From Adineta vaga (Eukaryota; Rotifera), in the NCBI GenBank assembly GCA_021613535.1, contig CP075494.1, forward strand, positions 5,766,001-5,830,000: DNA of 64,000 nucleotides. The letters run 5' to 3'. The first letter of the stretch is position 1. The number at the start of each line of letters is the position of its first letter. The translations under genes were made by a program, and so were the position numbers. Shown here piece after piece: positions 49,091-60,523 of this stretch. The notes beneath the pieces are model-generated. The model worked only from the letters and a program-made list of their open reading frames with translations. It was not told the DNA's origin and made no database searches.

Positions 49091-49905
49091 ATGGTACACA
49101 GTGTTGATGAAACATTAAACGTAAGTTATGATGTTCATTTCGAACTTTAAATTACTCGTCTTTTCAATTCTAGTCTCGTACGGAAGAATTAAAACAATCA
49201 TTATTTCTTTGGCGTCATATACTTTTACCAATAAATAATTTATTTCAATGGAAACATAAACAAGATCCATTTATTATCTCTGGATTTATCACATTGATCT
49301 TTCTGTAAGAATTAGCATTTATCAAATTGAACTACGTCGAAATATACATTCTATATCATTGTAGTATTGTTTTTCAAACTAATCCATCTGTTCTGACGCT
49401 ATGCTGTTCTATTGTTTTAATATTTGTACTAATTGATTTATTGGTACCAGTCAGCATGCCTTTGATATTCAAAAATGAGAAATGGTATATGAAAAAGGAA
49501 AGAATCAATAATTATTTGAATAATTCATTTAGGACATCAAAAGATGATTTGGAATATACGAAGTTCTGTGAACAGATTGCACATTTTGAACAATTTGTCA
49601 AATTGAAATGTCAAACAGCTTTAAAAATGCGTGAAGAACAACCAACCATGGTAATATAATCGAATATTTATTCATTAAAAAATCGAATGTTTTCTTCTTA
49701 GTATTTAATGATCGGTGGAATAAGTCTTGGTTTCCTTGCATTCTGTGGTCAACGTATTGATAATCTTCTTCTTTGTTATTTCATAAGTAAAACGCAATGA
49801 TCGTTATTACTGAATAAACTAAAATTTATTCGTATGATTTTAGCACTGGTAATTTGTTTAATACCTGGTATTCGTCATCGACAATTAATTACTTCAATTT
49901 CTTAA
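49091..49905 (+). CDS. ARL6IP1: ARL6IP1, reticulon-like ER-shaping protein
   Basis: Four or five exons; ATG 49091 (MVHSVDETLN), TAA 49905. It has two hydrophobic hairpins. Segment one is IISGFITLIFLIVFQTNPSV, continuing TLCCSIVLIFVLIDLLVPVS. Segment two is YLMIGGISLGFLAFCGQRID and LLLCYFI. Landmarks shared with vertebrate ARL6IP1 are the PSVL turn, DLLVP, a central amphipathic stretch, MREEQPTMYLM (compare KEEKPKMYFM) and PGIRHRQLI near the end. Length is about 190 residues, close to the 203 of the human protein. It shapes ER tubules. Confidence 0.88.
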
Positions 49906-50536
49906 TAAATAACTAATTTTTGAATTGTATAAATTGTATCCATGAGAAGATAAGAATGATTCATAACTGATTTTTTTAAACTTAATAAAATAAATGATAA
50001 TGATTATTGAATTAAATTTGCAGAAATGGGATACATCGTAATACTGACTATTATTGTATTAAAATCTAAGCTGTATGTATAGAATATCGTTGATACATTT
50101 TATAAATCACGGTATTCAAGAAAAATCAAAAATTTGTTTTTTCTTTTACACTATTTCAAAGAACATTTCAAAATTATGTTATTTATTCGATCAGTCATCC
50201 AGTTCACTTTTAGAAAATGGATGAATCAATATATTTATTTGATTTTTTTTTTCTATCTATTTCTGTCTCAGCTAATCATAGATATATATATTTCACTTCG
50301 TTACTTTACCTTTCTTTTCTCTTCTCTTCTCTCTTTTGCTGTTTCTAATCACCTAGACGGATAGTGTTACTGACTTACCCATTCTTTTCTTTTTCGTTCG
50401 ATGTATATATTCATCACATCTGACTTTCGCTCTCAAGCATTATTTTTCTCGATTTTATCTAGTATATGGTTGAATTTTCAAACATGAGGACAATAAGTTC
50501 AAGTTTTTAAATTTTAGATTTCTACAAATCACAAAT
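49906..50536. other. Intergenic, promoter side of 50537 gene
   Basis: AT-rich. The open frame 50134-50364 is Phe/Leu/Ser-rich with no domain and was not called. CTTTTCT-rich tracts at 50305-50345. Confidence 0.35.
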
Positions 50537-51539
50537 ATGGCTTTAGAAAGTATTATAAATGAACGAACTGCTCGATATATTGATTTAGTCAAAGAACCTG
50601 AATCATTAAAACGAACAAATGGTATTCCAATTGCTGATGCTGAATTCAATGATTTTCATATCAATGGAGTAGCCGTACCAGCTGATTGGGATGTTGGTTT
50701 TGGTGATGTACTTAACTGGTCCAAAGGACGACCAACTGAAGCATATTTCGTTATGGCAGATCGTACGTTATTAAAAAATCCTGATCGTTCTGGTTCAGGT
50801 TATTTAACTATTCCTTTCGTTGTAACTCGTAAGTAAAATTCAATAATTTCTGAACTATATTCTCTGTTTTTCCATAGATGATACTCGAAATGCTTTACTT
50901 AAATATGAATATGTTATTAATGGTATTGGTAAAGATTATGTTTCTACCGTTGAAATGCATCCTGATGATATATTCATTCAAAAAAATTGGGGTGTTGTAC
51001 CCGCTGAAATGCATTCCCGTAATGTTGAATTCATTTATGATCCATTAGAAGAATTTCTCTACGTTCATATTCCACATACATCCAAACGAAAAGAATTTAA
51101 ATTAGGCTCAACAACAATGAAAGATATTGAAACGTGGTATCATGGGTAAATGAATAGAATTGAATGATATTTTTCACTGAATTGATTGAATTATTTTAGT
51201 GCATTAGAAGATCAAGCATCATTTCGAATCAAATATGATTTTGCTGGTCCATATTTTCAAAAATATCATGATGTATATCGTTTACATGAAAATAAATTTT
51301 CATTGCCAAAAACATGGACAGCTGAAACAGGAATAGTTGATGTTGGTCATGATTATTCTCGTGGTGAATGGACATTTTACGGTACGCTCTTCTTTCTCTT
51401 TCGTTTCTTATTTAATTTATTTTATATTAAAGGTGATCGTAAACATTTGAATGATGCAAAGAAACATGTACAAGAATTTTACAAAGATCTCAATGTAGTC
51501 ATTATTGATGAACCACATAAAGTTGTTTCAATTGTTTAA
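50537..51539 (+). CDS. Unrecognised conserved-looking protein
   Basis: Four exons with clean GT..AG junctions in frame (at about 50829, 51146 and 51381); ATG 50537, TAA 51539; about 270 residues. There is no signal peptide or transmembrane segment. Composition is ordinary for a globular cytosolic protein with alternating beta segments, such as DVGFGDVLNWSKGRPTEAYF, GYLTIPFVVTRHDTRN and WGVVPAEMHSRNVEFIY. It ends HKVVSIV. I do not recognise the family. The splice pattern and balanced composition argue that it is a real gene. It lies downstream of ARL6IP1 on the same strand, 631 bp away. Confidence 0.75.
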
Positions 51540-51767
51540 TCAAACGATATGATACACTCTCCTTTTATTTACAATATTCTAACCTAGCAGTTTTACTTTT
51601 TATTTTCTCTTCTAAATACTTTATTTCACATAGATAATATTTCAATTCGATTATGTTGTTTTTTTTCTCGTACAGAAAAATATAATACACTCGAAAGTAC
51701 CCGTGAAATAAAATCATGTATACCTAACAAGAAGGAACCATTTTTCACCGTGCGAAAACCCGCTTTA

Positions 51768-51890
51768 TCATCGGGGTCTTTCTTTGAATTTACCATTTTC
51801 AGTAGTCACTGTTGTTGTTGGTTGACTTAGAACTTCTTCAAAACCTTGTGCATCACCACCGCCAAATATTTGAAATCTCTCTGCAGACAT
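51768..51890 (-). CDS. Possible 40-residue micro-ORF
   Basis: ATG 51890 begins MSAERFQIFGGGDAQGFEEV, followed by SQPTTTVTTENGKFKERPR and TGA. Composition is not simple repeat, and a possible donor (GGTAAAT) lies near its end, so it might be the first exon of a longer gene. Weakly supported. Confidence 0.25.
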   Translation of the reverse strand: MSAERFQIFGGGDAQGFEEVLSQPTTTVTTENGKFKERPR

Positions 51891-52432
51891 AGTTTGTACT
51901 TCGATGATAATATTTGAATGAAAACTTTTCAATATGTCAAATGTCTTCTCGTTCTCTCTCTCTCCTTATATAGCTACACCCGATTTCTTCGTTCTGTACA
52001 TAGGTTTTACTTCCAATACTATGATTCATTCTCATATGAATTCCACACAACAACAAATAACATAGGACAATCAAGTAGAAACATTGACTATATATGGTAA
52101 CTATGATCGTCAAGTTAGCAACGGAAAAACATTCTGTATGCAAATTCCAACTGGTTTGTTTCAACTCAAATGCCTCCAAAGTACATATTTCTTTAGGTTT
52201 CCACAGCATACATTGAAAAGATATCGTTGATTCATACAATTACTTTTTCTTCTGTTCAATAGGATTATGAAAATTCAATTATATGCGCAGCTAATAAATC
52301 AAGAAAAGAAAAGAAATGAGTAGATAATTATATCACCTCATATTCAATTCATTTATCTTCTTGCGACAGTTACCGCTTCCTTATCAATATAAAAACATCG
52401 TTCATCAATCTATCGATCATATCTCATCGAAT
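51891..52432. other. Intergenic
   Basis: CT-rich run at about 51945-51962. Overlapping ORFs on both strands (51918-52100 and 51937-52239) have no domains. Confidence 0.35.
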
Positions 52433-53084
52433 ATGTCGAAAACAATCCGACAAGTAAATAAACAATCCATTTATTGTATTTTCTACAATACCTGATTTTT
52501 TGTTTCTTTAGAAAATTTCTCACGCAATTCAAACAACATTTCGATTATCACCGAAACCAAAACAATGCAGTAAGTTTCTTTTTCTCCTTCAATTGAATTT
52601 TCATCCTATACAATACTGTATTTTTTTGCACTTAGAATCGGTGTCTTGTTGTTCGATAAAAAAACCTAATGATTATGAATACATTCCGTATGAACTAAAA
52701 CAAACATCATCAAAAAATGATTATGTAAGTATTCATATTTTTTTGTTTTCGAAAATTTTTCACGGAAAAATAATGATTTAGATCGATTTGAGTGAATGTC
52801 ATTCGTGGTCATTATCTTCAACGAAGGATTCTGGCTATTCAAACGAACGACAATTAGAATCAACAAGAATTTTTCCTTCGAATTCATCGTCGCTTTCAAC
52901 CATATCTGATATAAGTTCGATTCGATCTGATCTAGAACATATTACATACAATTCAATGCCGACGTCATTTGAATGTTGCCATTGTCATTGTCATCATTAT
53001 GTGAAGAATGAATTATTATCACATCAACGAAATACTTATCAAAGACCATCAACTAAAAATAAAATTTATCCTTTTATATTTTGA
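52433..53084 (+). CDS. Unrecognised Ser-rich protein
   Basis: Four exons: MSKTIRQ, KISHAIQTTFRLSPKPKQC, SVSCCSIKKPNDYEYIPYEL and the last from about 52783, all joined in frame; about 170 residues. The last exon is Ser-rich (NSSSLSTISDISSIRSDLEH) with CCHCHCHHYV, a Cys/His cluster that might bind metal. No domain is recognised. A phosphorylated cytosolic or nuclear protein is plausible. The exon structure supports a real gene. Confidence 0.6.
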
Positions 53085-54232
53085 TTTTTTGAAATAAACG
53101 TTTATTTTGTTCTAAAACAAACAAATCTTTACGAAGATATCGAATTGCTCTACTATGTATTTAAGAGTAATAGAGGATCATTGAGTAGCCTGTGTTCGAC
53201 AATTATACTGATGATGTCATACGTTAACAAATTGCTGATGACATTGTCAGGAAGAATCTGAGAATGAAAGATTGTCGTTTGATTCAATACTATTTTGAGG
53301 TATTATATTTGAGTAATAGTCTCCTGTATATTTTTTTGACGGAATCCTAATTGATTCATTCAATTTATAGCAAGTATATAATTGCAGCGTCATCGACGTA
53401 CAGAAAATACGTGATCTTTTACCTTTTCGCGTATGAAAAGATTATTCATCATACACATGATTTCATCGTTCTGTTAATAGGTCGCCACGTCTGTCGTTGC
53501 TGTTTCTTTTTCTTTTTATGCACACGTCATCATTGCAACTCAACGTATACCATATATGGAATGTTGTGCTTGCATCATTCACTCAAAGAGACTTAATATT
53601 GTATAAATAGTCGATGTTTCTTTCATTTTACCAACTGAAGTTGGTTTGCAAAAGTCTTTGTTTGATACAATCATTATTCACTATTATGGTCTTCACAACT
53701 TTGAAACTGATCGGATATTTGTTTAGCCGATGCTCATTAGAAAAATCATCTATTAACATTCACTCGTTTCAAAAATTCGTTCAAAATTCAATATTCAATA
53801 AAGCTTTTATTGTTCCATTAATGGCTCGTCCTTTTGAAATCATTAATATTACCAGCGATGATTCACTTATTGATACAAAAGAATCTAAGAGTCCATTTGG
53901 TTGATCTCTTCGAACTTTTTTGTACATTCTATGTATAAAATATGGTTTAATGAATTATCCTACATCGTCTTCGACAATAATTGACGTGCCGATTACAGAA
54001 CTTCTTGAAGGTGTCATCGTTTTCTCAAAACCTATTTTTAGTTCTCGTACAAAGGTTTTGATGACTAATCACTTTCTTGTGTTAGTATTTTTCGAAAAAA
54101 ACAGAGAACATTGTTTTACTCTTTTTTAATTCATCAGTTTATTGATGAAAATTCTGTTGAATATGTTAATGTGAAATAAACTATCATGCTTGATTTAAAA
54201 CGTTGAAAAGTATGAGAAAAAAAATAGTGTTT
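53085..54232. other. Intergenic with a 13-bp hairpin
   Basis: The ORF at 53614-53904 ends ARPFEIINITSDDSLIDTKE-like but has no domain; likewise 53920-54129. The inverted repeat at 53208-53250 is the only structured element. Confidence 0.4.
53208..53250. repeat. 13-bp perfect stem hairpin
   Basis: CTGATGATGTCAT (53208-53220) pairs with ATGACATTGTCAG (53238-53250) over all 13 positions, counting two G-U pairs, with a 17-nt loop. Confidence 0.6.
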
Positions 54233-55238
54233 TCAATCTTCAATAAGTTGTTTTAATTTATTTACGGATTCATGATCGAGTGAATGCCAATGTAAAACTT
54301 GTAAATCTTCTTTCATATGTGTTTCATTTGTTGTTCCAGTCAATGGTGTTAAACCAATATCTAATAAAAATCGAAAAAATATTTGAGCTGGAGTACCATG
54401 CCGTTCTTGAGCTAGTTGTTTAACAAGTGGATGAGCAAGAATATCTGGATTCGCTGTTAAAGTCCAAAAACTTTGATAGAAAATGTTTTTCTCTCGACAA
54501 TATTGTCGAATATCATGATCGAAATTTGTCTCACGATGAAAACGATTTTGAATAACCGATGGTTTATGTCGAGCATCGTCGTATAATCTTCTAAAACTGC
54601 TGATATCATAGAGATTACTAATACCTAATTGTTTAACACGACCTTCATCAACGAATCTTTCACATTCACGATAAACTTCCATAGTTTTTTCATGTGATCG
54701 TTCGGGACCATGAAGAACTAATGAATCAATATAATCCGTCTGTAAATTTTGTAATGATGTCGTAATTGATTGACGAACTTGAGAACTTAATGGAACACGA
54801 GGATCGTATGGTAATGGTTTCGATCGATCTTGTCCATCGAGACTAGTGAATTTTGTTTGAATAAATAAATCTTTACGAGATATATTATGTTTTGTTTGAA
54901 GTTCTTGCAATGCTTGACCGACTAAATCTTCACTAAAATCGAAGAGAAGAAAAACATCGAAATCGATACAGAAAAATCAGTTTTCTCTACCGATAATGTT
55001 TTGGTTGACATGCAGTATCGATTCCACGAAAACCGTTGAGTATTGCTTTAACAACAAGTTGAGTCGTTGCTTCCTTTTTCCATGCTGTACCATAGATCAA
55101 TCGAGGCATTTGTATGCCAGCATTTGTAGTGACAGTTGTTGCAGACATTGATTCGTTATTATTGATAGAGTGAAGAAAGATTGCTAATAAAATCACGACA
55201 AGACAAAGTCGGATTTTCCAACTATTTATCTGAAACAT
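54233..55238 (-). CDS. Aldo/keto reductase with N-terminal membrane anchor
   Basis: Two exons (55002-55238, 54233-54930 approx.); ATG 55238. The first 25 residues (WKIRLCLVVILLAIFLHS) form a signal anchor. The catalytic domain of about 280 residues has the AKR tetrad: Asp in GIDTA, Tyr in KHYRED, Lys in IQTKF and His in LVLHGP. The C-terminal NADPH-binding region includes TGTTNETHMKED (usual IPGTxxxxRIxEN). It reduces carbonyls with NADPH. The tetrad spacing around GIDTACQPKHYRED is slightly altered relative to classic GIDTAxxYxNE, as in many fungal and plant-like AKRs. Substrate cannot be deduced. Confidence 0.88.
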
Positions 55239-56195
55239 TCATTCATAAACAACAGATAATTGATTGATCGAGAGATGTATTTGACTCAATGAGAAGAGAA
55301 GAGATGAGTTGTGTGATGTAGTAGTAGTAGTTCGTTTCGTTCGATATTCAAGATGATTCTATTGGTGATGAAATATCAAATGATATCTTATATGAATTGA
55401 AAAAATGATTGAAAAATTTTTATTAACATGAATCAAAGATTTTCTTTCATTGACAATAATTATCTTTTTCATAATGATGTAAAATATTGTTCTCTACCGC
55501 CATCTGTATTATACACAAATCGAAAGTTCTTTTGCTTAAACTTGCAAACTCTATATGACAATTCGTATGTTAATCTCAACGAACGTTTATTGTTCATTGG
55601 AATATTATTAGAATCTGATTCATACATTTTTTTATATGAAAGATTATCAATTTTTTGCAAAGTTAAGAATGTTGATTTTACACTTTTTCCCTGCCTGGAA
55701 CAGAACAAAACATTCATACACGAACACATTATCGTATGATAATGATGGATCAGCTAGGAGATACTTTGTACGAAAAAAGAAAAAAAGAACGTTGAGACGT
55801 GTCTTATCTGTCTATGAAATAAACATTCATTCCAACCTTAAACACTCATTCATCCATCATTGTCCACTTTGATTTTCTTTCTTTTTTTTCTTTTTATCTC
55901 AGGGCACATTTGAAATAAAAGACATCGAACAAAGTCCTATTTAAACACTCGATCTCACTCATATTTTTCAATAGTCGATGGTGAGAAACAGATCGAAAAG
56001 TAAGTTTCAAAATACGAAAATTATCGACAAGTTCGAACGGTTGGATAAAAATATGATCTACACATGGATTTCCAATGAATTTGTGAGATCACATTTTTAT
56101 TCTATTGTTGACTTCTCTACAAAATTACGATAATTGAAAGACATTTTATTTAAGAGATTGCTTGAATAATACAAAATAGAATAAAAAGAATGATA
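55239..56195. other. Intergenic, AKR 5' flank and HHE 3' flank
   Basis: Overlapping ORFs on both strands (55428-55739, 55469-55729) with no domain. A GTA triplet run lies at about 55318-55330. No gene called. Confidence 0.35.
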
Positions 56196-56786
56196 TTAAT
56201 GTTTTTCAGCAAAACCAACATTAACATTATCTTGAGGAGCTTTCTCAGGATCTTTTGAAAATTCTGGATGAGGTTTATTCGATGCATATCGGCCAGCTTC
56301 AACAAATTGTCGAGCAAGATCTAATTGAGTTTGTCGATCCAATTTTGTTTCGAGTGGCTTGAGAATATCTGTTTCTTCTTCATCCAAATGATGCACTACG
56401 AAGAAAAACAAATAAATTCGAAAGATAATAGAATTAATCATACTTAATTTTTGTATTGCTTTTCGAATTTGTTTCCATGTTACAGTTGGTTGTTCGGAAA
56501 GTTTTTTTAATTCAGTTTCTAGTTCTCGATGTTCTTTAATTCCATGTTCAATTAAATGATGGCCACCTTTTTTTTCATCCTTTAAATAAACTTCAACTTT
56601 GGGATAAAATGCGATTTCTTCTTTATGACCATGTAATGATACATAAGCTATCCATTTGCGAACACGTGGATCAAGTTCACTATCATCATCAATACTTTTG
56701 AAATGTTCATATTCATCACGCATATATTTATGCTCGGAGAGAATTAAATCAATGATACCGAGAGATTCCGAATTATTTGTTGCCAT
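56196..56786 (-). CDS. HHE/hemerythrin-like cation-binding protein
   Basis: ATG 56786 (MATNNSESLGIIDLILSEH). Hemerythrin-type metal ligands are spread over a four-helix bundle: SEHKYMRDEYEHF, HGHKEEIAFYP, EHRELETEL and HHLDEEETDI. A probable 48-nt intron (GTATGA..TTCGTAG, about 56399-56446) splits KL from MHHLDEEE. Because 48 is a multiple of 3 and the intron has no stop, the frame also reads through, adding a hydrophobic stretch (IIFRIYLFFFV) that would wreck the fourth helix. Without it the protein is about 180 residues. HHE proteins bind non-haem di-iron and respond to oxygen or iron. They are common in bacteria and fungi and rare in animals. Confidence 0.85.
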   Translation of the reverse strand: MATNNSESLGIIDLILSEHKYMRDEYEHFKSIDDDSELDPRVRKWIAYVSLHGHKEEIAFYPKVEVYLKDEKKGGHHLIEHGIKEHRELETELKKLSEQPTVTWKQIRKAIQKLSMINSIIFRIYLFFFVVHHLDEEETDILKPLETKLDRQTQLDLARQFVEAGRYASNKPHPEFSKDPEKAPQDNVNVGFAEKH

Positions 56787-57300
56787 TTTGTTTTTGATTA
56801 TTTCTTAAAAGAGATGATGATATAATAAATAGATTCAGTTGAATTGAGTCATCAGAAATAAAGATTTGATTGGTTTATTTTTGTTTAACAATTGATATCG
56901 AAAAACTAGCGAAATCTGTCGAAATTGTAATGAATATTATTATTTCAATAAAGGCAATCTCTATTCAGAGTACATGTGAGCGATTTTATTCTGTCATTTA
57001 CTTTTTTTTTTAAATATCGTTCAAATCTTTCGTTGTACAACATGCACTCATATACATAAACCAAAAACACCAAAAAAGAGAAATAAACAAGAACCAAAAA
57101 TAAGATCATAAGCAAAAGCCGAAAGAAGGAGAAGCAAAATAAAGGACAAGAAAAGTTAAATGGCACGCGCATGAGCTTACTTTCGTATTCACACAAGGTT
57201 AAGAGAAAAAAAAGAAAGAAAAATACTATAGACTATATCTTTAACTTATATCTCTATGTAGAATTATCATCGTCGTCAAATAAAGAAAAAGAAATAAAGC
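56787..57300. other. Intergenic, HHE promoter side
   Basis: AT-rich, with Lys/Phe-rich ORF shadows (56945-57196, 57171-57437). No gene supported. Confidence 0.35.
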
Positions 57301-58625
57301 TTAGAGGCATAAAAAATCATAGGAAGAATATGGCGATGATGGAACAATATCTGTTGAATTTGTACCAAAACTCGACAAAGGAGTATCAATCCAACCATTA
57401 CTATCATAATGTTGATCAAGATCTGTTAAATGATTGACTGAAGAATCATGTAATGTTTCATATTCTAGAAGAGAACATACATAATAGAATATTATATTTC
57501 AAAAAAAAAAGAATTTACCATTTGTATCATCCATGACAGGTGCTAAAACTTGTTGATAGTTATTATTAGGAATATTAAGTATGTTACAATTATTCACAAT
57601 GTAATCGACTAATGTTGGTGTTGAATCTTCCATAACTAATGAAGATGTCGAACCTGGTGGTGGAGGTGTCATAGATAGTAATGCTGGTGGTGGCGGTAAA
57701 GCAATGTCATCATGTTTATTAATAATTTGAATTCGTACAGCTCGACGTGATGACAATGGAGAGGTTTGAGTTCGAGGTACAGGTGCAACAATAACTGATT
57801 GTGGTTGTCCAGTCAATTGATAAAACCAATCATTATCATCTTCTGATGATGATGGAATAATTGCTTGACACATGGCTAGAACATTTGATTGCACTGGATG
57901 AGGAGCTGCACTGGATATTGGAGATAATGATGATGATGACGATGTACATGATGTTGGTGATGGCGCTACCGATGAATACTGTTGTTGAGCTATATGAAAA
58001 AGAAAATTTTCGATTGAAAGAAAGATTTTCAAACAAACATGTATATGAGTAATTCTTTTTAATTGTTGTTGTTGGTGGTGATGATTTGTTCGTTGCTGCT
58101 GCTGTTGAACGTTGTTTTGGTTTAAATTTATAATCTGGATGATCAATATGATGTTGACGTTTTAATGTTTCGGCCATGTCCAGAAACGGTTGTTTCTCTT
58201 CTACTGACATATGTCTACAGAAAAAAAAAACAATTTTTTCATTCTTTCAAAAAGAAAAATTATCTCACCGCCATGTTTCTCCAAGAAGTTTACTCAATGA
58301 TGTTTGACTAACACCATATCCATCACTAGAAACACGTTTTCTTTCACCACGCGCCCATAATAAAAATGCATTCATTGGTCGTTTAATCACTGAATTTCGA
58401 TTATTTCTATTACTACTATTATTATTTATATTACTATTCTCATATGTATCACCGAGATATTCATCATTTGTTTGAAGAATTGGTGTCATTGCTTCCATTT
58501 TTGTCAAACAAGAATCCATTGGTAAATACTACAAAAAAAATAAACTATCATCGTCTAAACGTTATCGAATTCAATCAATTTTTACTTACATCATGAAATG
58601 ATGAAGATGGAGCTGACATCATCAT
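57301..58625 (-). CDS. SOX family HMG-box transcription factor
   Basis: Five exons; three consecutive ATGs start at 58625 (MMMSAPSSSFHD), stop at 57301. The HMG box is split by an intron at ETWR/HMSVEEK. It reads KRPMNAFLLWARGERKRVS, LSKLLGETWRHMSVEEKQPF, ETLKRQHHIDHPDYKFKP, carrying the SOX-defining RPMNAF and HPDYKxxP motifs. VLAMCQAIIPSSSEDDNDWF marks the C-terminal region, which is Ser/Pro-rich, probably trans-activating, and ends SSYDFLCL. An Asn-rich stretch precedes the box. It binds the minor groove of AACAAT-like sites and bends DNA. Group (B, C, F, ...) cannot be fixed from the box alone; substitutions GERKRVSSDGYGVSQ are unusual for the family. Confidence 0.9.
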
Positions 58626-58971
58626 CAGAATTTGGATTGTTTTGTTATTTAGTTAAGAAAAGTTAAATATGTTGTTATATGTAGTCCACCCTTGACTGGA
58701 ATGAGAGAGTGCACATAAATAGAAAAAAGAAATAAACAAGCGTTTATGTGCATGTTCACTTTTAATGAATCATCGATATCATATTAGTTGACCAACGGAA
58801 AGACTTTTCATTTGTACTTAAAGAAAGACGTTCCCAGCGCATGTTCTGATATACAAAGAGAACAATTCGATTTGTTAATTTTTCTTTCAATCTAAATCAT
58901 AGTTTATTGATAAAACAAAGAAACAGAAAAACAAAAACGAAAAGAACGAACAATCGATTTGATATTACATA

Positions 58972-59476
58972 TTAGTGAAATGAATTAGATGAAGAATAAT
59001 AAAATGTTGAACATGGAGGAGGATAGAATGATTGTGAATCAAGCATAGGAGATGTTGGATGAAAATAACAACATGGACAAACTGATGGTGGCGGTGGATA
59101 ATAGTACATTGGTTGCATTGACTAAAAGAAAGAAATATGAATTAGATAACGATCAAAATAGTTGTACAAACTTACTACTGATGGTTGAGGAGGTGAAGTG
59201 GAGGCAGTAGATGGTGTACTATTTGATATTAATTTTGAATCATTACGCTAAGAATAGAAATTAGATAGAAAAAAAGATACGAAATTATGAGAAAGAAAAA
59301 CTTACTCGTCGATTTGAAAACCAATCTTGAATTTGTTTTAAAGTTCGACCAGTACTCTGGGCAAGTTGATGACGTTCACTTGCAGATGGATATGGATTTT
59401 GATCATAAAATGTTGTAAGAATATTTCTTTGACGTGTATTGAGAGGTTCACGTGTTCGTGGTTTTGAAGTTGACAT
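58972..59476 (-). CDS. Homeobox protein
   Basis: Three or four exons; ATG 59476, stop 58972, about 120 residues. The homeodomain is almost the whole N-terminal half: LNTRQRNILTTFYDQNPYP, RHQLAQSTGRTLKQIQDWFS, and NRR at the exon end, so helix 3 is QIQDWFSNRRRND. It keeps W48, F49, N51 and R53. No TALE insertion is seen. The tail is Pro/Ser/Tyr-rich (YYYPPPPSVCPCCYFHP). It lies 347 bp upstream of the SOX gene on the same strand. The class cannot be assigned; sequence is diverged. Confidence 0.85.
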
Positions 59477-60027
59477 GATGTGTTGTAATGTTCAAAAATG
59501 AAAATTCATCTACCTTATGTTCTGACAATCTCATAACACCACTTTCAGTTAATCCTTATAGTCAAGATATCAATCAATGATTCTTAACATGCTTCAATTA
59601 TTTAAGCCAATTAAGAACAGATCACTAAGACAAACAGAACAATTAAGATATATGAATATTCTTTCTCTATCTAATTATCTATGTTGATCAGACAATATCT
59701 GTGAAAGAGAAAAGAAAAGAGTATTTTCATCTTTACAATGATTTAGTTGCAAAAATGATTCTTACATCATCATATTCTATTTTTACTAGCTGATAGTTTT
59801 GATTTTTCTCAAGGTTATGTATCACAAATTGAAAAAAAGAGACGAGTGAATCTTAATGCGAAACGATTCATCAGTGTGCTACTTGTTGATGAGGATATGG
59901 ATAATCAGATAAATTAATTGTTAATATGATACAAATGAAATGATGAAAGGTAAGTTTAGGATAAATAAATATTCAATCTTTATTTTAAAGTATTTCGATT
60001 CTTTTTATGTTTAGTTCTTTTAAGACG

Positions 60028-60086
60028 ATGATAGGTGTAATGATGTCGCATGCTATTATCAACATGGGACAGTATTAATCATTCGA
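60028..60086. repeat. Compact imperfect hairpin
   Basis: TAAT-GA-TGTC-G-CATG pairs with CATG-G-GACA-GT-ATTA, leaving a 10-nt loop; an outer pair CGATGAT/ATCATTCG extends it with one bulge and a 5-nt side loop. On the minus strand it starts TAATACTGTC, the first ten bases of miR-8/200, but the arms are too short for a usual precursor. Confidence 0.45.
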
Positions 60087-60424
60087 ATATGTTAACAATT
60101 CTCTCTCCGTTACATTACATCAACATAAAACATCTCAGTTGTTTTTTCTCAATTTGATGTTTCATGAATTATATCATTCAATTATCAATCAGTTTTACTT
60201 CATATAAGCTCATGAGGATGAAAAGCGCTCTGTAGACTGAAAATAGCTTTTCTTCTATTTTGCTATGCTTCATCGCGGTCGCTTTTGTATTTGCTGCCGA
60301 CTTGTATTGTCAAAATTGCTTAGATGATTGACTGGCCGGAGACGTACAGAAATGCTAAAGAAAAGAATAGAATGAATGATGGTCGCCTAATTTAATTTTT
60401 GTCTCCCTGTTGCTTTGCTTCGCT

Positions 60425-60442
60425 ATATATATATATATATAT
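60425..60442. repeat. (TA)n microsatellite
   Basis: Short uninterrupted TA run upstream of the 60524 gene. Confidence 0.85.
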
Positions 60443-60523
60443 ACACGGACATTGCATAGGTTAATACAGCAATTTACTCGACTCAGTCATTCAGAAATAG
60501 CAATCATCTCTACACAAGTTAAA

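Larger units (their letters stand above)
59477..60523. other. Intergenic with a compact hairpin
   Basis: Promoter side of the homeobox gene. A hairpin lies at 60028-60086, and a (TA)n run at 60425-60442. No gene supported. Confidence 0.4.

Noticed and set aside
55428-55739. ORFs on both strands
   Set aside because: Mutually overlapping open frames with no domain, in AT-rich intergenic sequence.
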